Source: CAYQJS01 sp964417895
GTDB lineage: Bacteria; Chloroflexota; UBA6077; SHYK01
Length of the DNA stretch: 64,000 nt
Assembly: GCA_964417895.1 (NCBI GenBank)
Contig: CAYQJS010000005.1
Span: 1 to 64,000, forward strand
Reading direction: 5' to 3'
A program made the translations under genes and the position numbers. This document shows, one piece after another, positions 17,231-25,751 of the stretch. How positions within the stretch are numbered: the stretch's first letter is position 1; each line of letters begins with the position of its first letter. Under the pieces are notes generated by a model. That model made no database searches and was not told where the DNA came from. It saw only the letters and a list, made by a program, of their open reading frames with translations.

Positions 17231-17935
17231 ATGCCGGATACCGATGCGCACCGCCTGCGCGAGCAGCTCGCGACCTGCACCCGCCTGCTGGTGATGCAGG
17301 AGGTCATGGACTTCAGCGGCCACGTCAGCGCCCGCATCCCCGGCACCGACCGCGTGCTAATCCAGCCGCGCGACACCAGCCGTGCCGCCCTCACGGCAGA
17401 CGACATCCTGGTGGTCGACCTCGACGGGGCTGTGCTCGAAGGGGATGAGCCGCCGCCCACGGAGGTCGTGCTCCACACGTGCGTCTACCGAGCGCGGCCG
17501 GACGCCGTGACCGTGTGCCACGGGCACCCCACCATGTCCACGCTGTTCACCACCGTCGATCGGCCCTTTCCGGCGGTCCGCAACTTCGCTTATCGCTTCG
17601 CGGGACAGCTTCCCATCCATCAGGACACGACACACATCCGCAGGGAGGAGCAAGGCCGGGCCGTCGCCGAGACCCTGGCCGAGCACCGGGTGTGCCTGCT
17701 GCGCGCCCACGGTACGGTTGTAGTGGCGCCCAGCGTCGAGGAGTTGCTCATGGACTGCCTCGACTTGGAGGAGGCCGCGCGCAGCGCGCTGTACGCCAGC
17801 ACGCTCGGGCCGCTACTCCCTCTCACTGAGCACGAAGTGAAGGAGCTCAGGGCCAGCTACGGGAAGTCAGACTACCGAGCCGGGAAGGTGTGGGAGCACT
17901 ACGTCCAGAAGGGCAGGCAGGCGGGCATTCTCTAG
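17231..17935 (+). CDS. Class II aldolase/adducin family protein
   Basis: 234 residues from ATG 17231, chosen over a TTG at 17216 because GGGAGAG lies six bases before it. The zinc-binding pattern of L-fuculose-phosphate aldolases is present: E78, H97-x-H99 in VCHGHPTMSTL and H160 in RAHGTVVVAPS. FSGHVSARIPGTDRVLI is the family's N-terminal motif. Members cleave or decarboxylate phosphorylated or free hydroxy-keto compounds. A second member is at 50873-51664. The substrate is unknown. Confidence 0.88.
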   Translation: MPDTDAHRLREQLATCTRLLVMQEVMDFSGHVSARIPGTDRVLIQPRDTSRAALTADDILVVDLDGAVLEGDEPPPTEVVLHTCVYRARPDAVTVCHGHPTMSTLFTTVDRPFPAVRNFAYRFAGQLPIHQDTTHIRREEQGRAVAETLAEHRVCLLRAHGTVVVAPSVEELLMDCLDLEEAARSALYASTLGPLLPLTEHEVKELRASYGKSDYRAGKVWEHYVQKGRQAGIL

Positions 17936-18088
17936 TTCCGAGTTCCGCGTTCCTGGCACCCCTGCGACCCGTAACTTGCCAGGAGCCGGGTACCGCTGCT
18001 GGCGGCTGCCATGCTCGCTTGGTGGTCAGGCTGGGCCGTAAGGGCACCTCCACGATGATGTTCTGCTGTCGACGAGTGCAGCGGCAGG

Positions 18089-18445
18089 TCACGCGAGCAC
18101 CTCACCGATTGCGCGGCGTATCCCTCGCACGACATCGGTTAGCACGGTATCCGGCACGTGTCCCCCCAGGGGGCCGCGGCCGAGGAGTCTCTTATCCAGC
18201 GTGGTCATCTGCTCGCACTTGGCCATGGAGTCCTGGGGCAAGCCACCGATGCCGGTGCCGAGGAGCACGTGGGTTGCCAGTGGCCGTAGGTTCGTCGAGA
18301 GCGGCACCACGACCACGTCGCCCGCCAGTCGGTTGCGAACGTCGAGCGAAACGACGAGCGCGGGGCGCGGCGTATGCGTGTCACCAGGCTGATTCGGCAA
18401 TAACACCGGCCAGATCTCGCCGCGGTGCGGAAACGGTGCTATCAC
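18089..18445 (-). CDS. MazF/PemK family toxin
   Basis: 118 residues: HRGEIWPVLLPNQPGDTHT with the next residues PRPALVVS is the MazF N-terminal motif, followed by VVVVPLSTNLRPLATHVLL and the SMAKCEQMTTLDK strand. MazF toxins are sequence-specific endoribonucleases. It lies 8 bases after the stop of an RHH-type antitoxin gene, the usual antitoxin-first order. Length and motifs are normal, so the toxin should be active. Confidence 0.9.
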   Translation of the reverse strand: MIAPFPHRGEIWPVLLPNQPGDTHTPRPALVVSLDVRNRLAGDVVVVPLSTNLRPLATHVLLGTGIGGLPQDSMAKCEQMTTLDKRLLGRGPLGGHVPDTVLTDVVRGIRRAIGEVLA

Positions 18446-18453
18446 TCAGCCAC

Positions 18454-18699
18454 TCAACTCCAGGACTGCGCAGCACTTCGGGCGGCCGCATCGGCCCACG
18501 CTTCATCTTCAGCGCGTTCGTCGTCCGACATGGCGGTGTAGTAGCGCTCAATCTCTTCTTCCTGGATCTGCTGGAGCCACGAACGCAACGCGCCGGCGCA
18601 GAGACCGCTCCGCGTGGTGCCGCGGTGCTCGGCGACGTAGCGGTCCACGACCGCCAGAAGCTCCATTGGAAGGGTCACCGTAACCTTCGTCGCCGTCAT
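18454..18699 (-). CDS. Ribbon-helix-helix antitoxin of the MazF pair
   Basis: 81 residues. The N-terminal ribbon-helix-helix (KVTVTLPMELLAVVDRYVAE, then TTRSGLCAGALRSWLQ) binds DNA; the acidic C-terminal tail (QEEEIERYYTAMSDDERAED) should wrap the toxin. It is the promoter-proximal gene of the pair. A perfect 8-bp inverted repeat lies just upstream of its ATG, fitting autorepression. Confidence 0.88.
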   Translation of the reverse strand: MTATKVTVTLPMELLAVVDRYVAEHRGTTRSGLCAGALRSWLQQIQEEEIERYYTAMSDDERAEDEAWADAAARSAAQSWS

Positions 18700-18710
18700 A
18701 CCTACTCCGA

Positions 18711-18739
18711 GTATGATTTAAATGCCATATCAATCATAC
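18711..18739 (-). promoter_or_regulatory. Probable operator of the MazEF-like pair
   Basis: GTATGATT (18711-18718) and its exact reverse complement AATCATAC (18732-18739) are separated by 13 bases, 12 bases upstream of the antitoxin ATG, in an AT-rich island. The geometry fits binding by an RHH antitoxin dimer pair. Confidence 0.65.
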
Positions 18740-18940
18740 CATCCGATCCTCTCCCCCGATTCTCGACCCGCACCCGGCCGTGGTCGCCGACGAGCGGTTA
18801 CGTCGGGCGTTGGTCGACGCGATCGATTGCCAGGAACGGGTAGACACGATACGCCCACGAGGACGTGCGGAGCTAAGAAACCACCAAGTCGCCCGTGGGG
18901 CGGATCAGAGCCAAGCGAGGCGGATCGTAGTGAGGGGCGG

Positions 18941-20062
18941 CTACCGCAGGTTCGGCATGACCTCTTGGGCGAACAGCTCCAGGCTCTTCATCGCCTGGGG
19001 CGGCTCCATGGTGCCGAACGGGAGGTAGGTGAGGAAGAGGCCGACGCCCAGCGCCTCCTGTTGCTCCTTGATCTTGCGTGTCACCGTGTCCGGGCCCCCG
19101 GTGATGAGGTAGCCGTCCTCCTGTACGCGCTCGAAGGTGGCGTCGCCGCCGCGCGGCATCGCCCGGTGGGGCTGGGACTTATAGCTGAAGCTGCGATCGG
19201 TGAGGCGGTCGCGGTTGAGCTGGTCCATCACATCCGCGGCGTGGCCAGCGACCAGGTTGTTGTAGAAGCTGACGGCGTGGTCCTCGACCTCGTCCCTCGC
19301 CTTCGCATCGCTGGTGCCGACATACACCTGGCGGCTGACTCCCGTGTCCTCTGGCCGGGGTGTCCAGCCACACTCCTCCTGGGCGTACTTGCGGTAGTAG
19401 CCGAGGGTCTCGGCGATCTGGGCCGTGGTCGAGAAGCTGGTGATGAGCGGCGAGTGATGGCTGGCTGCCCACTCGACGCTCTCGGCCGTGTTGGCCGCCG
19501 AGATGATGGGCGGATGCGGCTGCTGGACGGGCCGCGGTAGGATCGAAACCGTGTTGTAGTGGTAGTGCTCGCTGTGCCAGCTGAACGGCTCCGGCTCCGT
19601 CCAGGCCTTCACGATCAGCTCCCACGCCTCCTCGAACTTCTCCCGGCCCTCCTTGATGTCGATGCCGTAGGCGAAGTACTCGCGCCCTCCACCGCGGATG
19701 AAGCCGCTGATCAGCCGCCCATTCGAGAGGACGTCGACCAGCGCCAGCTCCTCGGCCACACGAACGGGATGCCCGTGGAGCGGCAGGCAGTTGCCCAGGA
19801 CGACGATCTTGGCGTTCTCGGTGTGGCTCGCAACCACGGCCGCCATCAGGTTGGGCGACGGATCGACGCTGTTGGTGCCGTAGTGATGCTCCGCGAAGCA
19901 GACGCCGTCGTATCCCAGCGCGTCGGCCCGCTTGTAGAGGGCGAGGTGGCCCTCGTACAGCTCCTTGCCCAGCTCGCGATCCCACATGTACCCCGGCATC
20001 GGATATGGGATCTCCGACTGTCGATAGGGCCATTGCATGATGTCGAACAACCAGACTTTCAT
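18941..20062 (-). CDS. LLM-class flavin-dependent monooxygenase
   Basis: 373 residues, the third luciferase-like enzyme in the window. Visible features are GYDGVCFAEHHYGTNSVDPS (AEHH motif), IVVLGNCLPLHGHPVRVAEE, NGRLISGFIRGGGREYFAYG, YNTVSILPRPVQQPHPPI, and VTRKIKEQQEALGVGLFLTY near the end. RGGGREY fits a phosphate-anchoring loop for FMN. The organisation is typical of bacterial enzymes of unknown substrate. It faces away from the MazEF pair and is upstream of nothing obviously related. Confidence 0.9.
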   Translation of the reverse strand: MKVWLFDIMQWPYRQSEIPYPMPGYMWDRELGKELYEGHLALYKRADALGYDGVCFAEHHYGTNSVDPSPNLMAAVVASHTENAKIVVLGNCLPLHGHPVRVAEELALVDVLSNGRLISGFIRGGGREYFAYGIDIKEGREKFEEAWELIVKAWTEPEPFSWHSEHYHYNTVSILPRPVQQPHPPIISAANTAESVEWAASHHSPLITSFSTTAQIAETLGYYRKYAQEECGWTPRPEDTGVSRQVYVGTSDAKARDEVEDHAVSFYNNLVAGHAADVMDQLNRDRLTDRSFSYKSQPHRAMPRGGDATFERVQEDGYLITGGPDTVTRKIKEQQEALGVGLFLTYLPFGTMEPPQAMKSLELFAQEVMPNLR

Positions 20063-20095
20063 GGATGCCTCCCTGCGTTTGGGGATTGTGGGATC

Positions 20096-20130
20096 GCCCT
20101 CACCCGTGCCCTCTCCCAGAGGGAGGGGGG
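20096..20130. repeat. Family 1 palindromic repeat
   Basis: GCCCTCACCCGTGCCCTCTCCC followed by AGAGGGAGGGGGGCGC in the 124-base gap between the monooxygenase start and the TAXI-like gene end. Same consensus as the repeat at the start of the window. Confidence 0.7.
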
Positions 20131-20186
20131 CGCATGGTGGCGCGGCGCCCCGATCATCGTTCCCGGCGCGGGAATGTCAAGCAGCT

Positions 20187-21143
20187 CTACAGGTATCCGG
20201 CATCGCGCCAGTAGCGCTCGGCGCCGGAGTGCAGCGGCACGTCGAGTGGCCCAGCGGCTGTGTCGCGGCACATCACGTCGAGCGGGAGGGGCCCCGGCTG
20301 CTGCCAGGGAATGCGCGCCTTGCGGGCGTCGAGGGCGCGACAGAAGTCGTAAATGAAGTCTTCGGCTACCTCGGCGTGCGTGTAGACGGGCCATCCGCTG
20401 AAGTCGAGTGCCGGCACGTCGGCCGGAAGCATGGGGAACTTCTGCTTGGGGATGACGGAGCGTCGGAACCCCATGTCCCCGAGATGTCGCAAGATGGGCT
20501 CCTCGAGGGGCAGCAGGCGCATGCCGAGCTTCACAGCGAGAGGAATGAACCGGGTCAGAGCCTCGTCAAAGATCGCGTCGACCTCACCCCGCTCCACGCG
20601 GTCAACTCGTCCCTCGGCTGGGGTCCCCGGATCGTAGGACACCTGGCCGCCCCAGGCGAGAATGTCCGCAAGCGTGAAGTCGTAAGCCTTCAAAACCTCG
20701 TCCACGTACACCTGGACCGAGTGGTCGCGCTGAGCGCGCAGGGAGACGCGCAACGGGTAGCGCTGCCGCTTAACGTCGGCCAGAGAAGTGAGGCCCGTGG
20801 ACTCGTGCACAGCGAACCCGAGCCAGTCCAGAGAAGGAATCACGGCGACGGCTCGGACGGGGACCGGCTCTGGGAATGGGCCGGCCCCTCGGTACGCCAC
20901 GGTGAGGAGGCTGCTGGGATTGATGATGGCCACGTCAACCTCACGTTGGGCCACCTGGTGGATAGCGTCCGGCGCGTCGCTGCCGAAGAGCGTGTAGTTC
21001 CAGTCGCCGGGACCCTGCGGCCGCAGCTGGGCTCGCGCCTGCTGATACGGGAAGTCGCGCCGAGCTGCCAGCTCCGACGCTACCTCGAGCACGAGCTGAG
21101 AGCGAATGGTGGCGGGGCGTGGGGATTCGAAGTTCTCGGTCAT
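20187..21143 (-). CDS. TAXI/NMT1-like solute-binding-fold protein without signal peptide
   Basis: 318 residues with the periplasmic-binding-protein type II fold: VDVAIINPSSLLTVAYRGAG, VPVRAVAVIPSLDWLGFAVH, LRVSLRAQRDHSVQVYVDEV, GEVDAIFDEALTRFIPLA, and a C-terminal FCRALDARKARIPWQQPGPL. It resembles TAXI-type receptors of TRAP transporters and NMT1/THI5-like proteins, but there is no signal peptide or lipobox. A close paralogue of identical length is at 35042-35998. No TRAP membrane subunits are in the window. It may be a cytosolic sensor or enzyme-like derivative. Confidence 0.65.
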   Translation of the reverse strand: MTENFESPRPATIRSQLVLEVASELAARRDFPYQQARAQLRPQGPGDWNYTLFGSDAPDAIHQVAQREVDVAIINPSSLLTVAYRGAGPFPEPVPVRAVAVIPSLDWLGFAVHESTGLTSLADVKRQRYPLRVSLRAQRDHSVQVYVDEVLKAYDFTLADILAWGGQVSYDPGTPAEGRVDRVERGEVDAIFDEALTRFIPLAVKLGMRLLPLEEPILRHLGDMGFRRSVIPKQKFPMLPADVPALDFSGWPVYTHAEVAEDFIYDFCRALDARKARIPWQQPGPLPLDVMCRDTAAGPLDVPLHSGAERYWRDAGYL

Positions 21144-21150
21144 TGCTTCC

Positions 21151-21540
21151 TCATCGGATCACTTGAATTTCCACTTGTAACGACAAGCCGGCCCAGGCTC
21201 GGTCGGTGGTGACGGCTGGGAGTCCGAGGCGGCGGGCCAGGGCGAGGCAGGCTCTGTCGCCCAGCGATAGCCCCGCGTATCGGGTCTGAGGCCGCAGCAG
21301 GCCGGTCTCGTAAGCCAGCTCGCTATCGAAAGGAACGCTGTCGAGAACCACGGTGTCGATTCGCTCCCGTATCTCGAGTTCCGACCCACCCAGGTCCGCC
21401 AGCCGAGCAACGACCTCCGAGAGATTCACGGAGCCAATTGTGGCTCCCCCCGTCGAAGCGATGGCAGCCACCACCTCCCATCCGGGCTCGTGTTGAACCA
21501 GGGCAATCACCGCCGACGCATCCAGAACGGCGTCAGTCAC
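21151..21540 (-). CDS. VapC-type PIN-domain toxin
   Basis: 129 residues with the four acidic PIN residues in order: D7 (VLDASAVIAL), E42 (NLSEVVARL), D95 (SLGDRACLALA) and D113 (TTDRAW). It should be a metal-dependent ribonuclease. Its start overlaps the end of the AbrB-type antitoxin gene by 8 bases. Confidence 0.92.
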   Translation of the reverse strand: MTDAVLDASAVIALVQHEPGWEVVAAIASTGGATIGSVNLSEVVARLADLGGSELEIRERIDTVVLDSVPFDSELAYETGLLRPQTRYAGLSLGDRACLALARRLGLPAVTTDRAWAGLSLQVEIQVIR

Positions 21541-21799
21541 CGACCGCCTCGCGGGCCGCCTCTGCTCGGCGCTCGGCGATCAGCTCGTCCGACAGCAGGA
21601 CGCCCTCGGGGACGTACTTGCGCATCATTTCTTGCGCGCGCCGAATCGCCTCGCGGACAGGATAGACGCGCAACTCGTGCTCGTCTTCATCAAGCTCAAG
21701 GACCATAAGCTCACCCTTGCGCATGTCCAGCAACTTTCGGAACTTCGCGGGTATCACGATTCTGCCCGCCTCATCCAATCTCGCCTTCTCGTGCTGCAC
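21533..21799 (-). CDS. AbrB/MazE-type (SpoVT-AbrB) antitoxin
   Basis: 88 residues. The N-terminal swapped-hairpin DNA-binding domain reads ARLDEAGRIVIPAKFRKLLD followed by an acidic strand. The C-terminal helical tail RRAQEMMRKYVPEGVLLSDE then LIAERRAEAAREAVGD should bind the PIN toxin. It is promoter-proximal and overlaps vapC, so expression is coupled. An inverted repeat lies 18-40 bases upstream of the ATG. Confidence 0.9.
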   Translation of the reverse strand: MQHEKARLDEAGRIVIPAKFRKLLDMRKGELMVLELDEDEHELRVYPVREAIRRAQEMMRKYVPEGVLLSDELIAERRAEAAREAVGD

Positions 21800-21816
21800 G
21801 GTTCACCTCGGTTCTA

Positions 21817-21839
21817 TGCCATATTTTTGATCTATGGCA
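21817..21839 (-). promoter_or_regulatory. Probable operator of the AbrB/VapC pair
   Basis: TGCCATA (21817-21823) and TATGGCA (21833-21839) form a 7-bp inverted repeat with a 9-base AT-rich spacer, 18 bases upstream of the antitoxin start codon. Confidence 0.55.
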
Positions 21840-21888
21840 CTCTCGACTATTCTACCAGCCAGGAGGTTTGGCGAGCGCGCCCCTCTCC

Positions 21889-22059
21889 CCTAGTGGGTCA
21901 GTTCCTGCGGACGTAGCCTTCGCGTCCGGTAGGGGAGGGGCTCGTCCCCTCCCGCCCGGCGAGCGCACACAGAGCCCCACGGCGGGGGACAAGCCCCCGC
22001 CCTACTACCGAACGACGGAACCGACGCAATGGCGATATCCATGCGAAGTGACCCACTAG
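21889..22059. repeat. 171-bp MITE-like element with 11-bp terminal inverted repeats
   Basis: The element begins CTAGTGGGTCA and ends TGACCCACTAG, perfect reverse complements. Inside are two further hairpins (GGGGAGGGG/CCCCTCCC and GGCGGGGG/CCCCCGCC). No gene is inside. A related end, CTAGTGGGCCAGTTCCT on the minus strand, is at 24599-24615, so this is a dispersed repeat. It fills most of the gap between the AbrB gene and the broken peptide-binding gene. Confidence 0.65.
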
Positions 22060-22075
22060 ACTAGGTGTGCTTGTC

Positions 22076-23511
22076 CTAATCGAAGACGTTCCAGCTCGTG
22101 TTGTACGGGTAAAGGTCCGCTTTGACGCTCTTCAGCGCCAGTACCGGGCGTGGCTCCCAGTACAGCGGATACCGAGCCAGGTCGCCCATCACGATGAGCA
22201 TCTGTTCGCGCAGCAGGCTGAACCGCTCCTGGCGATCGATCGTCACCGCCAGGCGGTCCAGGATCTCGTCGTACCGCGGATTCCCCCAGCCGCTCAGGTT
22301 GCGGCCGGTCCAGCGGTTGGCCGCCGAGGCGACCAGGCGGCTGTCCAGTCGGTCGAAGAGGGCGTTCAGGTCACTCCCGTTGACCTTGGCGAAGGTCTGG
22401 CTGGCGTTCAGCTCGCGCTCCGAGGCGCGGGCCTGGGGAATGGCCCAGATGCTCATGTCTGCCCCGATGGCCTTCCAGTTGTTAGCGATCACGGCGGCCG
22501 GCTTCACGCCGTACTGCGGAATGGTCCGGAGCTCCGCCTCGAACCGCTCACCGCTGAGCTGATGGACCAGCACGCCGTCGGCGCCGCGGATCCAGCCTGC
22601 CTGCGCGAGGAGCCGCAAAGAGGCCGCCGGGTCGTAGGGGTACCGGGGGATGGAGGCCTCTACCGCCGGTCGCGATGGGTCATTCGGCATGAACCAGCTG
22701 TCGGCGACGGCCCCCAGGCCCAAGGTCATCACCTCGGACAGCTCCTCCCGGTTGATGGCCTGGTAGAACGCCTGACGCACGGTGCGATCCCGCAGCCCGT
22801 TCACGGGGCGGGCTAGCTCCGGCCGGTACTGGATCTCCCGTGTCGGTGATTCGTGGGATCGGCTCGATGCGAACCGTGTGGTCGGTGCCCCCCAGCGGTC
22901 TCGTATTGCCACTGCGCCGTCCAAGTCGATGCCTCCAGGGATGGCCACGTTGATCCCCTCCCCGAGCATCGCGGCGCTGAGTATGTTCGCGTCGAGGAAG
23001 AAACGGATGATCACGCGGTCCAGCGGTGGCCGGCCGAGGAAGTAGTCGTCAAAGCGTTCCAGCGCCATATGAGACCCGGCTCCCATCGGGCAAGCTTGTA
23101 AGGCCCGAGTCCGACCCATTCGTTGCTGAACCGTGGGCTGTTGATGAAGTTCGGCTTGTCGGTCACATAGAGCGGCTCGAGCAGGTGGCGAGGGAGCGGA
23201 GTAAGCCCTTCCGCCTGCAACGAGCGTGAGTCCGCCCTTGACCAGTGCACGAGGTAGGTGAGCGGATCAGGCGTCTCCACCCAGATCATCTGGTTGAGCG
23301 TGGCTGTATAGGAGCTGGAGTGCTCGGGGTCCTTGTACAGCTGGAACGAGAACGCCATATCGCGACTGGTGAAAGGGGTCCCGTCGTGCCATCGAATGTT
23401 TGGGCGCAGCTTCCAGGTGACGTCCATGGTGCCGTCCGGCTTCACCACCCATGTGCCCCGTTCGGCCGCGGGCAGCTCCGCGGCCAGCTGTGCAGGCGCG
23501 ATGAGAGCCGC
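22076..23511 (-). pseudogene. Truncated, frameshifted peptide ABC transporter binding protein
   Basis: Two minus-strand frames join into one SBP_bac_5 protein. The first part runs from about 23511 to 23075 (LAAELPAAERGTWVV, MDVTWKLRPNIRWHDGTPFT, VGLGPYKLARWEPG), the second continues from about 23075 to 22076 (SHMALERFDDYFLGRPPLDR ... ARYPLYWEPRPVLALK). A single missing G in a GC-run near 23076 explains the shift. The first 80 or so residues, including the lipoprotein signal, are absent and replaced by an in-frame stop at 23512. The intact homologue at 59806-61515 aligns along the whole remnant. Confidence 0.8.
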
Positions 23512-23610
23512 TCACATGGCCATCGCCACCGTAGTCGCAGCAATGCTGCTTGTTCTTGCGGCCGCCCGCGGTGTGGCCCCGGCGCGCGGGGCGATGCTAT
23601 AAACGCCCAC

Positions 23611-24525
23611 ATGGACCGCCCTCCCACCTACGCCCGCAGAGGCCTGCCCGCCGCACGCGACCCCAAGCCAGAATGGCTCAGGGTGCGCTTCCCCGGCGGG
23701 CCAACCTATATGCGGCTCCAGCGGCTGGTGCGTGACGAGCGCCTCCACACGGTGTGCGAGGAGGCGCACTGCCCCAACATCGGCGAGTGTTGGGAGCGGG
23801 GTACCGCTACGCTGCTCTTGCTGGGCGACGTATGCACGCGCGCCTGTGGCTTCTGCGCCATCAAGAGTGGACGACCGGGGACGTTCGACGCGGAGGAGCC
23901 CGAGCGTGTGGCGAGAACAGTTCAGGCTCTTGGCCTCCGCCACGCTGTCCTGACGTCGGTCACGCGAGACGACCTGCCCGATGGCGGGGCCGGCATCTTC
24001 GCGGAATCCATCCGGCGCATTCGGACTCGCTGCCCGGGCTGCGCCGTTGAGGTGCTCATACCGGACCTGCTTGGGAACTGGGATGCGCTGCGCACCATCA
24101 TGGGCGCCCGTCCGAACGTCCTGAATCACAACATGGAGACGGTGCCGCGGCTGTACGGCCGAGTGCGCCCGCGAGCGGTGTACGCGCGCTCTCTCGAGCT
24201 GCTGCGGCGAGCGAGGGAAATGCACGGGGCTGCCATCACCAAGTCGGGCGTCATGGTCGGGCTCGGCGAGGAGGAGGGGGAGCTGCTCGCGGTCTTCAGG
24301 GACCTGCGGGCGGCCGACGTGGAGGTGCTGACCATCGGACAGTACCTGCGCCCCTCCGCCTGGCACCTGCCAATGGAGCGCTACTACTCGCCCGAGGAGT
24401 TCGCTTCCCTGCGCGCCGCGGCCCTCGCGCTGGGGTTCAAAAACGTGGAGGCCGGCCCGCTCGTGCGCAGCTCCTATCATGCCGAGAACCACGTCGAGGG
24501 GCTCCGAACCCCTCTCCCATCGTGA
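23611..24525 (+). CDS. lipA: Lipoyl synthase
   Basis: 304 residues from ATG 23611. Both iron-sulfur motifs are complete: C49-x4-C54-x5-C60 for the auxiliary sulfur-donor cluster and the radical-SAM C75-x3-C79-x2-C82. PNVLNHNMETVPRLY and the C-terminal VRSSYHAE (RSSY) are LipA signatures. The enzyme inserts sulfur at C6 and C8 of octanoyl groups on E2 and H proteins. The open frame extends upstream but lacks family sequence there. lipB is not adjacent. The last residues (GLRTPLPS) run into the following repeat. Confidence 0.95.
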   Translation: MDRPPTYARRGLPAARDPKPEWLRVRFPGGPTYMRLQRLVRDERLHTVCEEAHCPNIGECWERGTATLLLLGDVCTRACGFCAIKSGRPGTFDAEEPERVARTVQALGLRHAVLTSVTRDDLPDGGAGIFAESIRRIRTRCPGCAVEVLIPDLLGNWDALRTIMGARPNVLNHNMETVPRLYGRVRPRAVYARSLELLRRAREMHGAAITKSGVMVGLGEEEGELLAVFRDLRAADVEVLTIGQYLRPSAWHLPMERYYSPEEFASLRAAALALGFKNVEAGPLVRSSYHAENHVEGLRTPLPS

Positions 24526-24532
24526 CCAGTTC

Positions 24533-24615
24533 TCTTCCCCCTCCCCCTCGACGGGGGAGGGTGGGGGTGGGGGTGACCGTGATGCCGACATCCATAGAGG
24601 AACTGGCCCACTAGC
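24533..24615. repeat. Family 1 hairpin plus a MITE-type end
   Basis: CTTCCCCCTCCCCCTCGACG followed by GGGGAGGGTGGGGGTGGGG forms the family 1 palindrome. At 24599-24615 AGGAACTGGCCCACTAG matches, reversed, the left end of the MITE-like element at 21889 in 15 of 17 positions. The whole piece fills the lipA-senB gap. Confidence 0.6.
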
Positions 24616-25584
24616 ATGCACGTTGGCATCGTCACGCCGGCGCCGCCCCGATCGCGGTACGGCAACCGGGTCACCGCCCTGCGGTGGGCGCGCATCTTGC
24701 GCGGGCTGGGCCATCGGGTCCGCCTCGAGCAAGACTACCAGGGCGAGCCGTACGATGTGATGGTCGCGCTGCACGCACGGCGCAGCCATGATGCCATTGC
24801 GCGCTTCCACGGCGAGCGCCCGCGGGCGCCTCTCATCGTCACCCTGACAGGGACGGACCTTTACGAGGACATCCGCACCAGCAGCGAGGCCCAGGAATCG
24901 CTGGAGCTGGCCTCACGGCTCGTGCTGTTGCAGCCGAAGGGGATAGAGGAGCTGAGGGCGGACCTCCAGGAGAAAGCGCGCGTGATCTATCAGTCGGTGG
25001 CCATGCGCCCAGCGACGGCCGCCGAGGCTGACGCGGCGCGCAAGCGGCGCAGCTTCGACGTGTGCGTGATCGGCCACCTGCGCGACGTGAAGGACCCATT
25101 GCGCGCGGCCCTCGCGGCTCGGCTGCTCCCCTCGTCGTCTCGGATACGGGTGCTCCAGATCGGCGGCGAGCTGGAGGATGGCTGGGGCCTCCAGGCACGC
25201 GCCGAGATGGGCGCGAACCCGCGCTACCGCTGGCTCGGCGAGCAGCCGCGCTGGCGCGTCTTTCAGGTGTTACGGCGAAGCCAGCTGAGTGTGCTCTCGT
25301 CGAAGCTCGAAGGCGGCGCCAACGCGCTGGGCGAGACTATCGTGGCGCGCGTGCCCGTGCTGGCATCCCGCATCTCCGGCTCCATCGGCCTGCTGGGCGA
25401 GGACTACCCCGCCTATTTCGACGTGGGCGACACCCAGGAGCTCGCGCGCCTCCTCCAGCGGGCCGAGAACGACGCCGCGTTCATGGCCGACCTGCGCTCC
25501 CGCTGCGAGCGTTTGGCTCCGACGTTCGAGCCTGCCGGCGAGCGGGCCGCGTGGGCCGAGCTGCTACATGAAGTGGCTGGCTGA
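24616..25584 (+). CDS. senB: SenB-like glycosyltransferase (TIGR04348 family; selenosugar synthase type)
   Basis: 322 residues matching, from memory, the TIGR04348 GT-B group: IVTPAPPRSRYGNRVTALRW, ARILRGLGHRV, DVMVALHARRSHDAIARFHG, PLIVTLTGTDLYEDI, RVIYQSVAMRP, IGHLRDVKDPLRAA and a donor-site SSKLEGGANALGETIVARVP. SenB joins selenophosphate to UDP-GlcNAc to make a selenosugar for selenoneine. The partners senA (EgtB-like) and a selD-like gene are not in the window, so this could be a related enzyme with another role. It lies downstream of lipA in the same direction. Confidence 0.72.
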   Translation: MHVGIVTPAPPRSRYGNRVTALRWARILRGLGHRVRLEQDYQGEPYDVMVALHARRSHDAIARFHGERPRAPLIVTLTGTDLYEDIRTSSEAQESLELASRLVLLQPKGIEELRADLQEKARVIYQSVAMRPATAAEADAARKRRSFDVCVIGHLRDVKDPLRAALAARLLPSSSRIRVLQIGGELEDGWGLQARAEMGANPRYRWLGEQPRWRVFQVLRRSQLSVLSSKLEGGANALGETIVARVPVLASRISGSIGLLGEDYPAYFDVGDTQELARLLQRAENDAAFMADLRSRCERLAPTFEPAGERAAWAELLHEVAG

Positions 25585-25751
25585 GGGGTTCCTGCGAGGC
25601 CCGGTCGCCCGCGCCACCAACGTTTCGGTCGGCGGGCGCGGTCGCCCGGATGAGGGCGCTGCGAGGGAACGTGCGCGGGCAAACTCGAGGCGCCGGTTTC
25701 CCCACAGACGTCGAGGCGAGAGTTGCTCTCGTCGATCTCTTGCCGCGTTCC

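Noticed and set aside
18780..19028. Plus-strand open frame (82 residues) between the MazEF pair and the monooxygenase
   Set aside because: Overlaps the 3' end of the monooxygenase gene and has no recognisable pattern; the gap 18740-18940 looks empty.
23518..23602. Short hydrophobic plus-strand peptide before lipA
   Set aside because: No ribosome site and it lies over the truncated end of the pseudogene; chance hydrophobic frame is likelier.
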